The translations under genes and the position numbers were made by a program. The notes under the pieces were generated by a model. The model saw nothing but the letters and a program-made list of their open reading frames with translations. It was not told where the DNA came from and did not search any database. A stretch of DNA of 64,000 nt from positions 177,501 through 241,500 of the forward strand of contig JAXRKP010000323.1 of the NCBI GenBank assembly GCA_037039925.1, given 5' to 3'. This stretch comes from Doris montereyensis (Eukaryota > Mollusca > Gastropoda > Nudibranchia > Dorididae). Below are positions 27,401 through 42,200 of the stretch, one piece after another (within the stretch, counting starts at the first letter, position 1; the number at the start of each line of letters is the position of its first letter).

Positions 27401-30400
27401 CTAGAGGATGCCAAGAGTGAAATCAACTACCTGTCTCAGTTCAAAAAGGGCTATGATGACCTCTACTATGGTAATCTCAAGGATATTTGGGTCCTCTTGC
27501 TTTTTTTTCTTTGCTTTTTTTTCCCCAAGAAATTATGAAAAGAAAATGTTAAAAGTTGAAAACAAAGGACAAGATAAATTATCAACAGTTTGTATACTAA
27601 GATTAAATTAATACTTGAATTGTTTCCCGTTCCTCAAGATGTTATGTGCAAAACTTTCAAAGTATCTTTTACCTAAAACCTTATCTTCTGCTTGAGGACC
27701 CAATTATAAGCAGCCTGTCTAAATGTTACAATCAGTAAGAAATTCACAATAGTTTTATAAACATCGTAGTCGTAGCCTTGCAAAATCCCAAACACAGCCT
27801 GGGGATTATGTCATTGTGATTATTGTGGTATTTTATGTTTGGTTTTTTTTTTTTTATAAAAGGGAGATAAGTGTTGAAAAACGGTCATGATTTTATTTCA
27901 GGAATCCTGTCTAAATAAGAACAATGAATAGGAGTTATTTTGTAAAACAAACCAAAAAAGAGGTCTGATAATCTTTCGGCCATATATCTTTTTTCATCTT
28001 CTTTTTTTTTCAACTCTTCTTTCTCCTTCACTTTATAGCCTTTATGAAGAAAACGGACATTGATGAAGAGCCAAGGAAGAAGAAAGCTGTTATCGCCACT
28101 AAAAGGGTGCGTGCTTTAGGAGTTTTTATTTCCTTTATTACATTTTGTTAGCTTTACTTTTTATCCAAGTATCCTTTACAATGATAAAAAAACAAAACAA
28201 AAGGGAAGGAGGGGGTGCATCTTTGAATATGTATATTCAAGTAATTGATATCTAGAAGATGTTTTATTTGAATTAAATGACATTTTGATATTCAATTCAA
28301 TGTTGACCCTATTTCATACTTCCCCATCCCCATCTGTCAAATGGATATACTGACAGATAGATTCATACCGTATTATGCTGATGCAGTCTATTGATCTTGA
28401 TCTCGATTAGGCATCGTCCATCCACTACAGGATGTAGCCTTCCACAGATGCCTGCCACTGAGTTCTGTCCCTTGCTTTCTTCTGCCTCATGGAGCCCATG
28501 TTTTTTTTATGTCATCATGCCATCGTGTCGGCGGTCTCCCTGGGTTTCTGTGTCCATTTCATTTCTTGGCTGCCACCATTCTGTGCATCTTGTTTTTTTC
28601 CTTCCATGTCTTTAAATCTTGCTATATGGTCACTTGGCCAGCCCGTTTCCATTTTCGTCTGAGTGAGCATTTGAGGACGTCAAAGACCCCTGTTCTTTTT
28701 CGTATTTCCATGCAAGAGATCTTATCTTGAAGTCTGATTTGTATCCTTTTTCTCCCCATTGCTCTCTGGGTGGTTTACAATTTTCATGCTAGCTTCTTCG
28801 ATAGTGACCAGATCTGGCTCACATATGTCATAATGGGTAACACACAATGATTGAACATTTTTCTTTTCATGGTCACTGGGAGATTTTTGTCTATTGTTTA
28901 CCAAAGTTATAGATTCATATTCTATTATAATGATGGCGTCTATTGTTTACCAAAACATTGTATCTTTTTGTCTATCTTTCTCCTCTTCCTTGCTTTCAGT
29001 GCTAAACACAAAGTGAAGTCTTATACTTTTTTTTTTTTTTTGTTTCGAGTAATTGATATCTATTATCACAAGTTTCATCAACAACGTTAGTAAATTTTTT
29101 GGGAAAGTAATTTATGGATTATTTATAGACTTTCTTGGGTCTGACGATTCATTCATACTGTTAAAGGCGAGATATGACAATAAGTGACAACTCCACTAAT
29201 AAAGACAGAACAAACATGTGACGTTTCGGGTATAACCCTTCGTCAGACAACAAACAAGAAATATCTAGAATCTAGATCTAAGTACTACCTCAGGCATCAC
29301 ACAATGTGATGTCAGAAGAAAAAGATGAAGGAGAAAGAAAGAAAGAAAATGAGCGAGAGTGGAAGGTTCAGGTCTAGAATGAAATAAAAAATATGAAAAT
29401 AAGTAAGTAATAAAAGATGAGAAGGAGATAGAGAGAAGGAAAGAAATAGAGAGAGAGAGAGAGAAAAAGAAAGAAATTTCTCATTTGTTGTCTGACGAAA
29501 GGTTATACCCGAAACGTCACGCGTTTGTTCTGTCTTTATTAGTGGAGATGTCACTTATTGTCATATTTCGCCTTTGACTTCACTCCACTGTGGCTCCTTC
29601 ATATCATTCATAGTGTTAAGAGACTCGTGTTGGACCAACCACACCTTATGCACTCTCTTGTTTTTAAAACTACTGTATCGGCTTCGTTTTGGTCCATTTG
29701 CGTCATCTGACTGTACTACCTTGTCCTTTTGTTGGACGATATCTTCTTTCCGTTCTTTAACTTCTTTTCCTTCGCCGTTTTCATCTTTTTGCTGGTTTTC
29801 ATCTTTTTACTGATTTTTTGCTGGTTTTCATCTTTTCGCTGGTTTTCATCTTTTGGTCCATATATTTAGGCTCTCTGTTCTGCTTGACTTCGACATGATT
29901 TGCCACTTCAATTTTATCAGATTCGTCTTTTTCGACACTTGCATCCATTGCCGACTCATCTGTGACGATCTTATTTGATCTTGGTTGGCTCATCCTTTAC
30001 GATGCTCGAATCTTTCGACTTCTTTGTATCCGCTTCCTCAGCGATGCTCAAGTCTCCCTCTTTGTCTTCAACTCTGCATCTTTCACTGACTCGCATTTTT
30101 GCGTCTTTTTGTTTGGCGTCCGAATTTGAGGTGTATCCCTTCGGTGAAGACTTTCCTGACTTGATATCCTTTGTTTGCGTCACTTTGTCTTGATTGGTCT
30201 CTGATTCAGATTTCTTAATTTTTTCTTGCCTCTTTGGGATTTTAGACGCATCTTTGTCGCGCGATTCTTTATCTTTTGAACTAGCATTGATTGGCTTTCA
30301 TCTGCCTTATCTGGATTTGCAGCTTTGCTGTCACCAGTGGGCTTTGTGATTTGTGATTTGTTCTTTGTCTGTCAAGGATGACTCTTTGTGGACATTTCCA

Positions 30401-33160
30401 ACCACGTCATCCTTGCATTCGGCTTTCTCATGACCTGACGAGTCGGTGGTTATGGGGCCAGGCTCCTTTGTAACCTTATTCTCATCTTTGTCTGAGGACA
30501 CTTCAGATTTATTCAATTGCTGGTCAGCCACGGCCTTATTGTTATCGGTAATGTCCAATTTGGATGCATCTGTTTTGCCAGATCCTTCTTTGGCGTCATT
30601 TTCGAGATGGGCTTCTCTTTTCTGATTTATCATCTGCAGATTTTTCTCCGGTTTCATTGGTAAGACCATGAAGTTTCCTTGGAGAAACGTTCTCGTAAGA
30701 ATTCATGTTACTCATTATTCAATATCAATTTCTTTATCAGAATAGTTTTAGAATAATTTGTAAGTGGTTATTTTGATATTTCATATTTTTCAGGCAAATT
30801 TTTTGAGTGGAGTGGAATCATCACAAAAACTTGAAGAGCAAATTCTTGCCGTCTTGAACACTGCCATAGAAGGTGAAATTTCTGCTGTGTTGTAAATATT
30901 ATTTTTAGTTCATTGTCTCTTTGCATTCATCAATGGTGGAAATGTATTGCTTTTGACAAACATTGGGTGGTGACAATGTCTTCTACTGAAAGAATCGTTC
31001 ACAATATGTGAGTGTATTGTTTTTAGTTTCACAACATTTAGAGATTTGTATCAGTTATTTGTAAAATTTCTTACAGTAGATCTGAGTAAATATCAAACTG
31101 TCTCTTTTCAACTTTTGTTTGCCATTTGTATAGAGTATGACAAGTATGTAGAGACTCACAAACCAGAACTGCTAGAAAAGGTCATCACTGATGAAATGAC
31201 GGATGCTGAGCTTGACCTTCAGGACCTGGAAATGGACGAAGCTGATCAGGAAGTACGATGTTTTGGTTGCGCAGGTTTTGTGATGTACCTCCTTTGTAAA
31301 CACACATTATTTACATTCAAAGAGTTGTTTCAATTTTATATATTGATTGCTTGTTTTCAAGTTTGCTCTTCCGTGGGTTTTTCCTTTCAGTCCCTTCTTT
31401 TATTTGTTTGTTTAAAGGATAAAAAGATGGATTTACATATATCATTTATCCACCAGCAGGCCATTACATTCAAGGCTCAACTCCCTAGTGAGCATATAGT
31501 ACAGATTCTTGTCATGCACATCATACTAACACTCTGCCAAGATCCTCTGCTGTGTTTAGCTGAGTACTTATTCACACCTGAGTCAAGTGAGAAAAGCGGA
31601 GTGAAGAATCTTTCCTAAGAGTACAACATTGTGAAAAAACACCAGTGGCTAGCTAAGGTTTTGAACCAACGTCGTTGTGAGTACAAACTCACAACACTAC
31701 CAATTGCACCTCATCGACTCTTGTGGGCTGTTATTTTTAATTGAATTTTTACTGCATTCTGTTGTTGGTTTGTTTTCGGTCTCATAGATGAGGTACAGGT
31801 TAAGTTTACAGGATTATGTTATAGAGCTTATTTTGTTGAGAATATACATCCAGTTTATCAAAAGACAGAGACAGAGATGTGAGATGTTTTGTTAAACCAA
31901 CAAAACAGTGTCACCAAGTACACAACAAGACCTCATGTACAAGACCTTGTATACTATTGTCAGTTAATGGAACCGTTTTATTTTTGTCACTAGATTTGAA
32001 TGTTCTGTGTTTACCTTTCTTAACAAATAACAAATGAACTGAATTTCAAACTTGAATGAGATGAAACTTTTGCCACAGCAAGTTTTGTATCTAGATTACT
32101 TTTTGTTTTTTTCTTTTTTGACTCTTAAAAAAATATTGTGAATTTTTAACTTGAATATGATGTAACTTTTGCCATAATAATTTTTGTGTCTATTTATTAG
32201 CTTGAATCTATCCAAAGTCAATTTCAAACGACTGTCAGTGGTCTAATGAATGAGTTGGAACTCCTGCGCCAGCACAGCACAATGTTGATGGAGCAGCTTC
32301 AGATTTTAGAGGAAATCAAACCCCTCGCTCCGTAAGGTTCATTTTTATTTTTATTTCAGCTAAAATACTTGTCTGGAAACAAAACAAATTAATTGATATT
32401 TGAAGAAATTGAAAAAGCAAGTATGTTTATGATTTATTTATTTTTTATTCTTGATTTTAAAATTTGCAATGATAAATCATGTTATCACAGGTTTATGTGT
32501 TAACCCTTTTGATGGCAACTTTTTTTTCATGAGCTTATTTGGTTCCACCTAGCTCTTGTATACTAAATTTCACTTTTCTTTTGAGGTTTGTAGCATACAG
32601 TCATTTTCTGATGCAAAATGTCTGCCCTAGTTTGTCATCATTGGCCTAATCTCTGGTCTTCCAAAATTTTGGTTCCGTTTGGAGATCGAGCTATTAAATC
32701 TTGACTCTTATTGGAGCATGTTCTTCAACCCCAGAAAAAATGACCACTCAGAAGACAGTTTATTTATAAACCATCATTGCATTTCACTCCGACTATCGAA
32801 AGTCGTTGGACGGCTGCTGGAATACATCAGCCAGGTGGCAAAACTCGTTCTAAAAGACTGAAAGGTGTACAGTGTGAATGAATGAGCTTTGACCCAGGGC
32901 GTGTGTGGGGGGGTCGGTTGGGATGTGTCATGTATGTGTGTGTGTGGGGGGGGGGGGTCTCGAATGTTGTTGTATATCTTATGCATTTCTGTGATGTAAT
33001 TGCCATACTAGTATTCCTGCCTTATTATATTACTGCATTAATGTTTAGCATTTTCAATGAGGAACATGTATTATGATTTTTAATCTTTGTTATGACATTA
33101 TGAGGAACAGAATGTAATTTCCTTCTTTGGATCAATAAAGTATTATTTTTATTATTATTA

Positions 33161-33222
<62 letters not shown>

Positions 33223-36200
33223 TTTGAAAAGCTTGAACGCATTTATCGGTCTCAAATTGAAAAGAGAAGAAGAATGATATTGAAAGTTAGGCCTGTGTCG
33301 TTACTAAATTCTGTTATAAAATTAAAAAAATAGATACTGAACTTCTTTTATGGCATCAAGGTATGGGAATGAACTGCTCCACCCAATAAAATTCAATAAA
33401 CTAGATTTATCCCATTTTGGGCAAAAATAACTTTCTCATGAACTGCTCCCCCCCCTAAAATCTACAGACAAGAAGAAGATCCAATCTTGACTTTTTTATG
33501 AAATAAGCTGCAGAATAATGAAAGTGAACAGACAGCTAGGTGGTGCCATGATTTATAGCAACAAAACTAATGTATATTCTATGGTATGGAACAATTAAAA
33601 AAGAAATATTTTACCTACCTATGATGTTCAGAGTATTAGTTCTTGCCTGGTAGATAAGAAAATTGAAGTTTTCTATGTACAGGGAATTTATTTGACTCTG
33701 GTTTCTATGATTCAGTTTTGTTTTGTTTTTATTCTTTTATTATTCTCCTGTTTCAGGAAGAGGAAGGAACACAAGACTCACAGTGGGAAAGGTAACGAGA
33801 ACATGAAAATGGCTGCCACTGTCCCCGATGCGTTATTTTGAACAATCTTTCTCTTTGGGTTTTTGATATTTTACCTGTTGAGAATATTCCACAATTTCAA
33901 TGTTGAAAATATTCCACAATTTCAATGTTGAGAATATTCCATAATTTCAATGTTAAGAACATTCCATAATTTCAATGTTGAGAATATTCCACAATTTCAA
34001 TGTTGAGAATATTCCACAATTTCAATGTTGAGAATTTTCCACAATTTCAATGTTGAGAATATTCCACAATTTCAATGTTGAGAATATTCCACAATTTCAA
34101 TGTTGAGAATATTCCACAATTTCAATGTTGAGAATATTCCACAATTTCAATGTTGAGAATATTCCACAATTTCAATGTTGAGAATATTCCACAATTTCAA
34201 TGTTGAGAATATTCCACAATTTCAATGTTGAGAATATTCCACAATTTCAATGTTGAGAATATTCTACAATTTCAATGCTGAGAATATTCCACAATTTCAA
34301 TGTTGAGAATATTCCACAATTTCAATCTCCTTCTTTTTATTACTCAGCTAGGTATGCTCACTGCTGTTGTTTAACTTTAATTATTTCATTTCAATTTTGA
34401 ATTCAATGATTCATCAGCTCCATATCAGATGTGCCCAAAGTTTCAATTTCACTGGCTAGAAGCTTTGATAAGTGTCAATTTGACTGAAAACAAAATAGTT
34501 ACATTTGAAATTACCAAAAATGGACCTTTTAGCCATCAATTTTTTTATAAACATGATGCTTTTTCTTAGAATTCTATCAAAGAATTTGTTTTGTATTGTT
34601 TGTGTATTTTGACTTGCAGGTGATTCGATCCTGTCCGCTGGTCTAGACGAGGAAGATATCTCAGAGGAAGTTGCAGATCCTTTCATCCCCAAGAGAGAGT
34701 TTTTAGTAAATATGCGGCCATGCTGTATACATCCAATAATCAAGGAAAGACTTTTGAAGAATTTAAGGATGCGAAGTATTGTGCTAGCTGTGGGGAAAAG
34801 GTGAATACATTTGAAGTTTTTAACCTATCATAGGTCCATATTCATTTTTTGTTGTCTTAAATGGATCTAAGTTTCTTCAAATATCACTTTTCTTTGAAAG
34901 GAAAAATCAATCATATTTTTTTTATTTTATCAAAATGTTTAGTTTATCATAGATATGCAAGTTTGAATAAAAATGATTTAAGCAAGTAACCATTTCAGCT
35001 GCTTTTAAAAGGACCTATTTCAGCTTCTTATGAAAGTAGCCATTTCAGCTGCTTTTAATGGTAACCATTACAGCTACTTTTGAAAGTAATCATTTCAACT
35101 ACTTTTTTTCTTTGCACATGCTCAAGATAGTTGCTATGCATATTGTATCAACTTCAAACCTACACCACCATGAGTGGTGTTTTATGATCGATGTTAAGAA
35201 ATTGATCCTATCATGTTGAACGAATGATATTTGAATAAATTACGGAAGAATTGAAGTGAGCCACTAACCCCACAACTACCTATATTGTCAAAGGTGTGAT
35301 GCATATCTCCCTGTGATGGCCAACATTTGCTTTGTAAAATGTCGATTCAAGATGCAGAGTTTCCATATTGTGCTCTGTACAAAAATAAGTATTTGCTGAG
35401 GACATATATATGTTAGGATTCCTTCATTTCATTGACAGCCTGGGAGAAAGGGATTGACATTGCAGATTTGAATTATTCTATTGTTTTTCAAATTGTGCGG
35501 ATATTTTTCAAATATCCTCTTATCTTCTCTGACAAGCCTATTAAAAATATTTTAGCAACCTCATCACAAACTTGGAAATTTATTACAAAGATAAAGATGG
35601 ATTTATAGTCCATATCCCAGCACAAGTACTGGCTCACCAACTGTACATCATTTATCCCCAAGCAGGCCATTTCACTCATTCTCAACTCCCAGGAGAGCAC
35701 AGTACAGCAGCCTGTTAGGCACTTAATACTGACACTGACAAGATCTTCTTCTATCTTTAACTGGGTACTCATTCACCCCTGAATTGTAAGTAAGAAAATC
35801 AGAGTAAAGCAACTTTCCTAAGAGTACAATGTTGTGAAAAAAACACCTGTGCCAGCCATGGGATTTGAACCAGTGATGTCATGATTACAAACTCATGTCA
35901 CTTGGGCTTCGCTACAACACCACTTTAAATAGTTCTTCAAATTATTAAATACAAAAGCAAGGCAAGAGCAAATGAAACTGCCTGAGCTGTATAAGAGTGA
36001 GAAAGAGAAAGATGCAGACAGACACAGACAGCGGCAGACTTTGTTAAAGAGATAGAGATAAACAAATAGACAGACAGACTGAAAAACAGGGAGACACAAA
36101 ATAGAGACACAGGGAGAGTGACAGAGACAGACAGAAACAGAGACATTGATGATAGATTCCTGAAATAATTTTTTTGGTCTATCTCTCTATGCCAGACTGT

Positions 36201-39200
36201 CATTTGCCCGCATAAACTTGGTGGCAGCGAGAAAATATACATGGTTCCACACAACTGCACGCACATCAAGATCTTGAGACCAAAGGTTAGAATCAACAAG
36301 GATCTAGTCGAGTAAGTTGGGAATTTATGTTTTTCTCTACAAATTGAAAAGTGAAACTCTGACATGAACTTAAAAGGAAATTATTTGTTTTTACAACCAG
36401 TGATAATTTTATTTGATCTGCTTATTTCCCACTGTCTGATCTACACAACAACAACCTCTCCATTGTGACTAGCAAGAAAGAAAGTAACATAACCTTAGAA
36501 CTACAAATTTAAACCTCAATGATGACAATCAAAAGAGAAAATAACTTGGAATTGCTATTTTCAGTAATGACTTCCATGATGTTGCTTTGTTTGTAAATCA
36601 GATGTTACGACAACAGGCCCAAGTCTACGAAAATTCTTTGTAAACTTCCTCATGATCGTCATATTGCTTACTAAAAAAAAATAATTCATTTTCAATGACC
36701 TTTCTGTGAGAGTCTTTCCAATGATATCCGTTGATGGTTTTCTTATTGTCTGATGGATGTTCTTAATGTAGGACGGATATTTTAACTGTATGATGGATGT
36801 TTTTACTGTATGATGGATGTTTTAACTGTAGGATGGATGTTCTTAATGTAGGATGGATGTTCTTAATGTAGGATGGATGTTCTTAATGTATGATGGATGT
36901 TTTTACTGTATGATGGATGTTTTTACTGTATGATGGATGTTCTTAATGTAGGATGGATGTTCTTAATGTAGGATGGATGTTCTTAATGTAGGATGGATGT
37001 TCTTAATGTATGATGGATGTTCTTAATGTAGGATGGATGTTCTTAATGTATGATGGATGTTCTTAATGTATGATGGATGTTTTTACTGTATGATGGATGT
37101 TTTTACTGTATGATGGATGTTCTTAATGTAGGATGGATGTTCTTAATGTAGGATGGATGTTCTTAATGTAGGATGGATGTTCTTAATGTAGGATGGATGT
37201 TTTACTGCATGATGGATGTTCTTAATGTAGGCTGGATGTTTTTACTGTATGATGGATGTTTTTACTGTATGATGGATGTTTTTACTGTATGATGGATGTT
37301 CTTACTGTAGGACAGATGTTTTAACTTTATGATGGATGTTTTTAATGTAGTACAGATGTTTTTACTGTGACGTTGATGCTCTTACTCTTACTACATAATG
37401 GATGCATGGCCTGAACTGTTTATGAGAAAAAAAGTAGAAATGGACACATATTGGGAAATAATATATAATCAGTGTATCAGACCTCTAAACAGAGTTTTTA
37501 TGCCAACAGTACATGCTGCGAACCACATTGAAACAGAGTTTTTATGCCAACAGTACATGCTGCGAACCACTTTGAAACAGAGTTTTTATGCCGACAATTC
37601 GTACTGCAATCCATTTCTTAACAGCAGTAGAGTTTGTATGCCAGCAATTTGGGCTGCAATCCATTTCTTAACAGCAGCAGAGTTTTTATGCCAACAATTC
37701 ATACTGCAATCCATTTCTTAACAGCAGCAAAGTTTTTATGCCGACAATTCGTACTGCAATCCATTTCTTAACAGCAGCAGAGTTTTTATGCCGACAATTC
37801 GTACTGCAATCCATTTCTTAACAGCAGCAGAGTTTTTATGCCGACAATTCGTACTGCAATCCATTTCTTAACAGCAGCAGAATTTTTATGCCAGCAATTC
37901 GTGCTGCAATCCATTTCTTAACAACGGCAGAGTTTTTATGCCGACAATTCATGCTGCAATCCATTTCTTAACAGCAGCAGAGTTTTTATGCCAACAATTT
38001 GTGCTGCAATTCATTTCTTAACAGCAGCAGAGTTTTTATGCCGACAATTCGTACTGCAATCCATGTCTTAACAACAGCAGAGTTTTTATGCCAGCAATTC
38101 GTGCTGCAATCCATTTCTTAACAGCAGCAGAGTTTTTATGCCAAGAATTTGTGCTGCAATTCATTTCTTAACAATAGCAGAGTTTTTTGCCAATAATTCG
38201 TGACGCAATCCATTTCTTATCAGTAACAAAGTTTTTATACATACAATTCACGCTACAATCCATTGTGTCCAAACTCCTTTACCATTTTCCTGTAGATTTA
38301 TTTGGAAAAAAAGTGCTTGAGAAATGTTTTCAACCTGTTCGGTTTGCACCCATGACCTTGTGGTTGAAAAACCGACACCTTGCCTCTGGACCGCCGAGCC
38401 CCGAAGATTAAAACTAATGGAAAGATTAGTGAATATGACTCATGTTGATGTGGCGTTTATTTCCTTTTCCTCTCAGCGATGTGTTAAAACCCATTAGTCC
38501 AGAACCGACCCTTGACTTTGCACCATCCATGAGTAGCGCCGCCCACAGCTCTGTGTCCTACCAAGTCCACGACATGCCCACGACTCCGTGACGATGACAT
38601 CCCAGGGCAGCCCATCCATGGGCACAGGGGAAATGTACATGGTGAGATTTGGACAGTGGGCTTATGAAAAATGTAACTCTCATATATATGTATATAAAAC
38701 TGTTAAGTCCCTACCCATCCATATTCATATGTATAGTGTATGTACATTTTGTACCCTCATACAGGGTTGTCCCTACCCATCCATATATCTTTCTATTCAG
38801 TGTATATGTGTTCCCTACCCATCCATATATCTTTCTATTCAGTGTATCTGTGTTCTGTCCCTACCCATCCATATATCTTTCTATTCAGTGTATCTGTTCT
38901 GTTCAGTGTATATGTGTTCTGTCCTACCCATCCATATATCTTTCTATTCAGTGTATCTGTGTTCTGTCCCTACCCATCCATATATCTTTCTATTCAGTGT
39001 ATCTGTGTTCTGTCCCTACCCATCCATATATCTTTCTATTCAGTGTATCTGTGTTCTGTCTCTACCCATCCATATATCTTTCTATTCAGTGTATCTGTGT
39101 TCTGTCTCTACCCATCCATATATCTTTCTATTCAGTGTATCTGTGTTCTGTCCCTACCCATCCATTCAGTGTATATGTTCTGTCTCTACCATCCATATAT

Positions 39201-42200
39201 CTTTCTATTCAGTGTATCTGTGTTCTGTCCCTCATTCTCACTGCATAATATTATGCAACACCCTGTTTGTGAGACGTTTTCCTCACCGCACCAAAAAGGT
39301 GTTCCAACCGCTCAGTAACTTCAACCCATCATTAGAATAATAACATAATAACATATGATCATATGGATGGGTAGAGACCCTGAACATGCCAGATCATAAT
39401 GATTCTGTGCTCAAAGAATGCTGCTTTACAGGTACAATAAGACTAATTAAAGTTTCTTCAAGGCCCTTAGAACCCTATAGAGACGTAGCTTATCCCAGTT
39501 TCTACAGTGTGAAGTAGAACCCTATAGAGACTTAGCTTATCCCAGTTTCTACAGTGTGAAGTAGAACCCTATAGAGACTTAGCTTATCCCAGTTTCTACA
39601 GTGTGAAGTAGAACCCTATAGAGACTTAGCTTATCCCAGTTTCTACAGTGTGAAGTAGAACCCTATAGAGATTTAGCTTATCCCAGTTTCTACAGTGTGA
39701 AGTAGAACCCTATAGAGACTTAGCTTATCCCAGTTTCTACAGTGTGAAGTGGAACAAGTGATAATGACAATCTCCTGGACAGGATGCTAATCTGCAGCAA
39801 GATTTTACTCCCAAGCCATTGCCGGTACCTATTTGTCGACTGGTACAATGTGTGTAAAGTGTCTTTAACAAGGAACACAACGTCGGACTTAGTATTGCTA
39901 GGATTTGAACCTAAGACCTCATGGTCTCAAGTCCGGCAACCTTACCCCAAAGTCACTGACACCACCACAAAATGTCTGTGCTCTTTCAGTGAATGGCGAT
40001 TTTTTTCTCGGCAATGATCATCACATGACCAGAATTTGCATTTGCAAATAAACATAGATTCATTTCTTGCCAAACTTGTAAAAGGCACTGTTTAGTATTC
40101 ATTATATTCTTAAGTCTAAAACCAGCACAGGAAATGGATCATTAGTGACTATTTCCTTTATTTCTTTTGCATTTGCAATCTGTTTCGGGTGCAGTTGTTT
40201 CATTTTTAATTCATCCTGATATCACTGAATGTGGTGGATAGGGTAAATGGCTTTGGATTAAACAATCACCACGATATGCCTTTAACTTCCCCCACCAGGT
40301 CCACACTATGCAGAGACTGTGGGATGACTACAGGAACAGAACGGACATTGAACGCTTCATTCCAAGGCCTCTGGACATTGTAAGTACAAAGTGACAAAAC
40401 AGAAGATTAGTAGCAATAAGTTTGAACTTTAAGTCCTGCCACACAAAGTGACAAAAACAAAAGATTAGCAATAGTAAGGTTGAACTTTAAGTCCTGCTAC
40501 ACAAATTGATAAAACAGAAGATTAGCAATAGTAAGGTTGAACTTTAAGTCCTGCCACACAAAGTGACAAAAACAGAAGATTAGCAATAGTAAGGTTGAAC
40601 TTTAAGTCCTGCCACACAAAGTGATAAAAACAGAAGATTAGCAATAAGGATAAACTACAAGTCCTGCCACTGTTACTGCTAGACTGTGATGCCAGCATGT
40701 ATCTTTTTTCATTACTTGGGAAATCTTATGTTTATAAACTTGAAAGATATCTATCTAAATATATCATTCTGAGTTAGTCGTTCTTTGTTTGCCAAAGGCT
40801 CTGTTGCCAGGCCACTGGGAGTAACCGTACTTTGCATGTAGGTTTAGAATGATTCCAAGATCGTTTTCATCTGAGGAATTTTTCTACCAGAAATGATGTT
40901 TAATTGTTGAAAATTCTATTGTTTGCCCGTCTTTGAGTAGAATTTCGTTCACCTAAGCTGCCATTTTAAACAGGTTTTACAATTTGAAAATTGCAATAGT
41001 ACCATTCACACTTACCTGTGTAACTTTAATATGGAATACTGATTTGATCTGGTGTGAGGCGCTTGTAAATATATCATTCTAAGAGGGTCATTCTTTGTGC
41101 GTCAAAGACTCTGAGATAGACAACAGGGAGTAACCATATTTTGTATGTATAGTCTAAATGATCCCAAGACTGTTTTCTTTGAAGAAATTTTTCTATCAGA
41201 AGTGAATTTCATTGTTTTTTCGTCTTTGAATAGAATATTCATTTACTTAAGCCACAATTTCTTAAAGGGGTTTGTAATAAAAAAAAAAGTTGGAATAATA
41301 TCGTTCATGCCTAGCCACATAACCTCAGTATTGAGTACTGACTCGATCTAATAATCCTACTTGATATCACCTGAGGTATAAATTCTTCTTGTTTTATAAA
41401 CTTGAAGGATATTATGTTATAAACTTGAAGTATATTATGTTATCAATTGGAATATATTATGTTATAAATTGAAATGTACTTATGTTATATACTTGAAGGA
41501 TATTATGCTATAAACTTGGAAGATATCATGTTATAAACTTGAAATATATTATGTTATAAACAAATTTATGTTATAAATATGAAATATAATATGTTATAAA
41601 CTTGAAGTATATTATGTTATAAACTTGAAGTATATTATGTTATAAACTTGAAGGTCCCTCCTTGTTTATTTGTTTATTTAGTGATAGTATCACATATTTA
41701 AAAGAAATAACAACATTGAATTAAATGACATAGGATCACATATTTAAAAGAAATAACAACATTGAATTAAATGACATAGTATTACATATTTAAAAGAAAT
41801 AACAACATTGAATTAAATGACATAGTATCACATATTTAAAAGAAATAACAACATTGAATTAAATGACATAGGATCACATATTTAAAAGAAATAACAACAT
41901 TGAATTAAATGACATAGTATCACATATTTAAAAGAAATAACAACATTGAACTAAATGACATAGGATCACATATTCAAAAGATATAACAACATTGAATTAA
42001 ATGACATTTTTAAAAAGGATAAATCAGCTTTTGAACTTTAAGAATTTGCGTTTGACAGGGGATCATGTATGAATAGATGTTTTGAATATGATGATGATTT
42101 GAAATCAGAATCACTCAGTACTTTTTTTTTTTCTCTTCATTTTCTTCAAGGAAAAGCAAAAGTATAAAAAAACAATTTTAAACTCTGAATTTAATGCATG

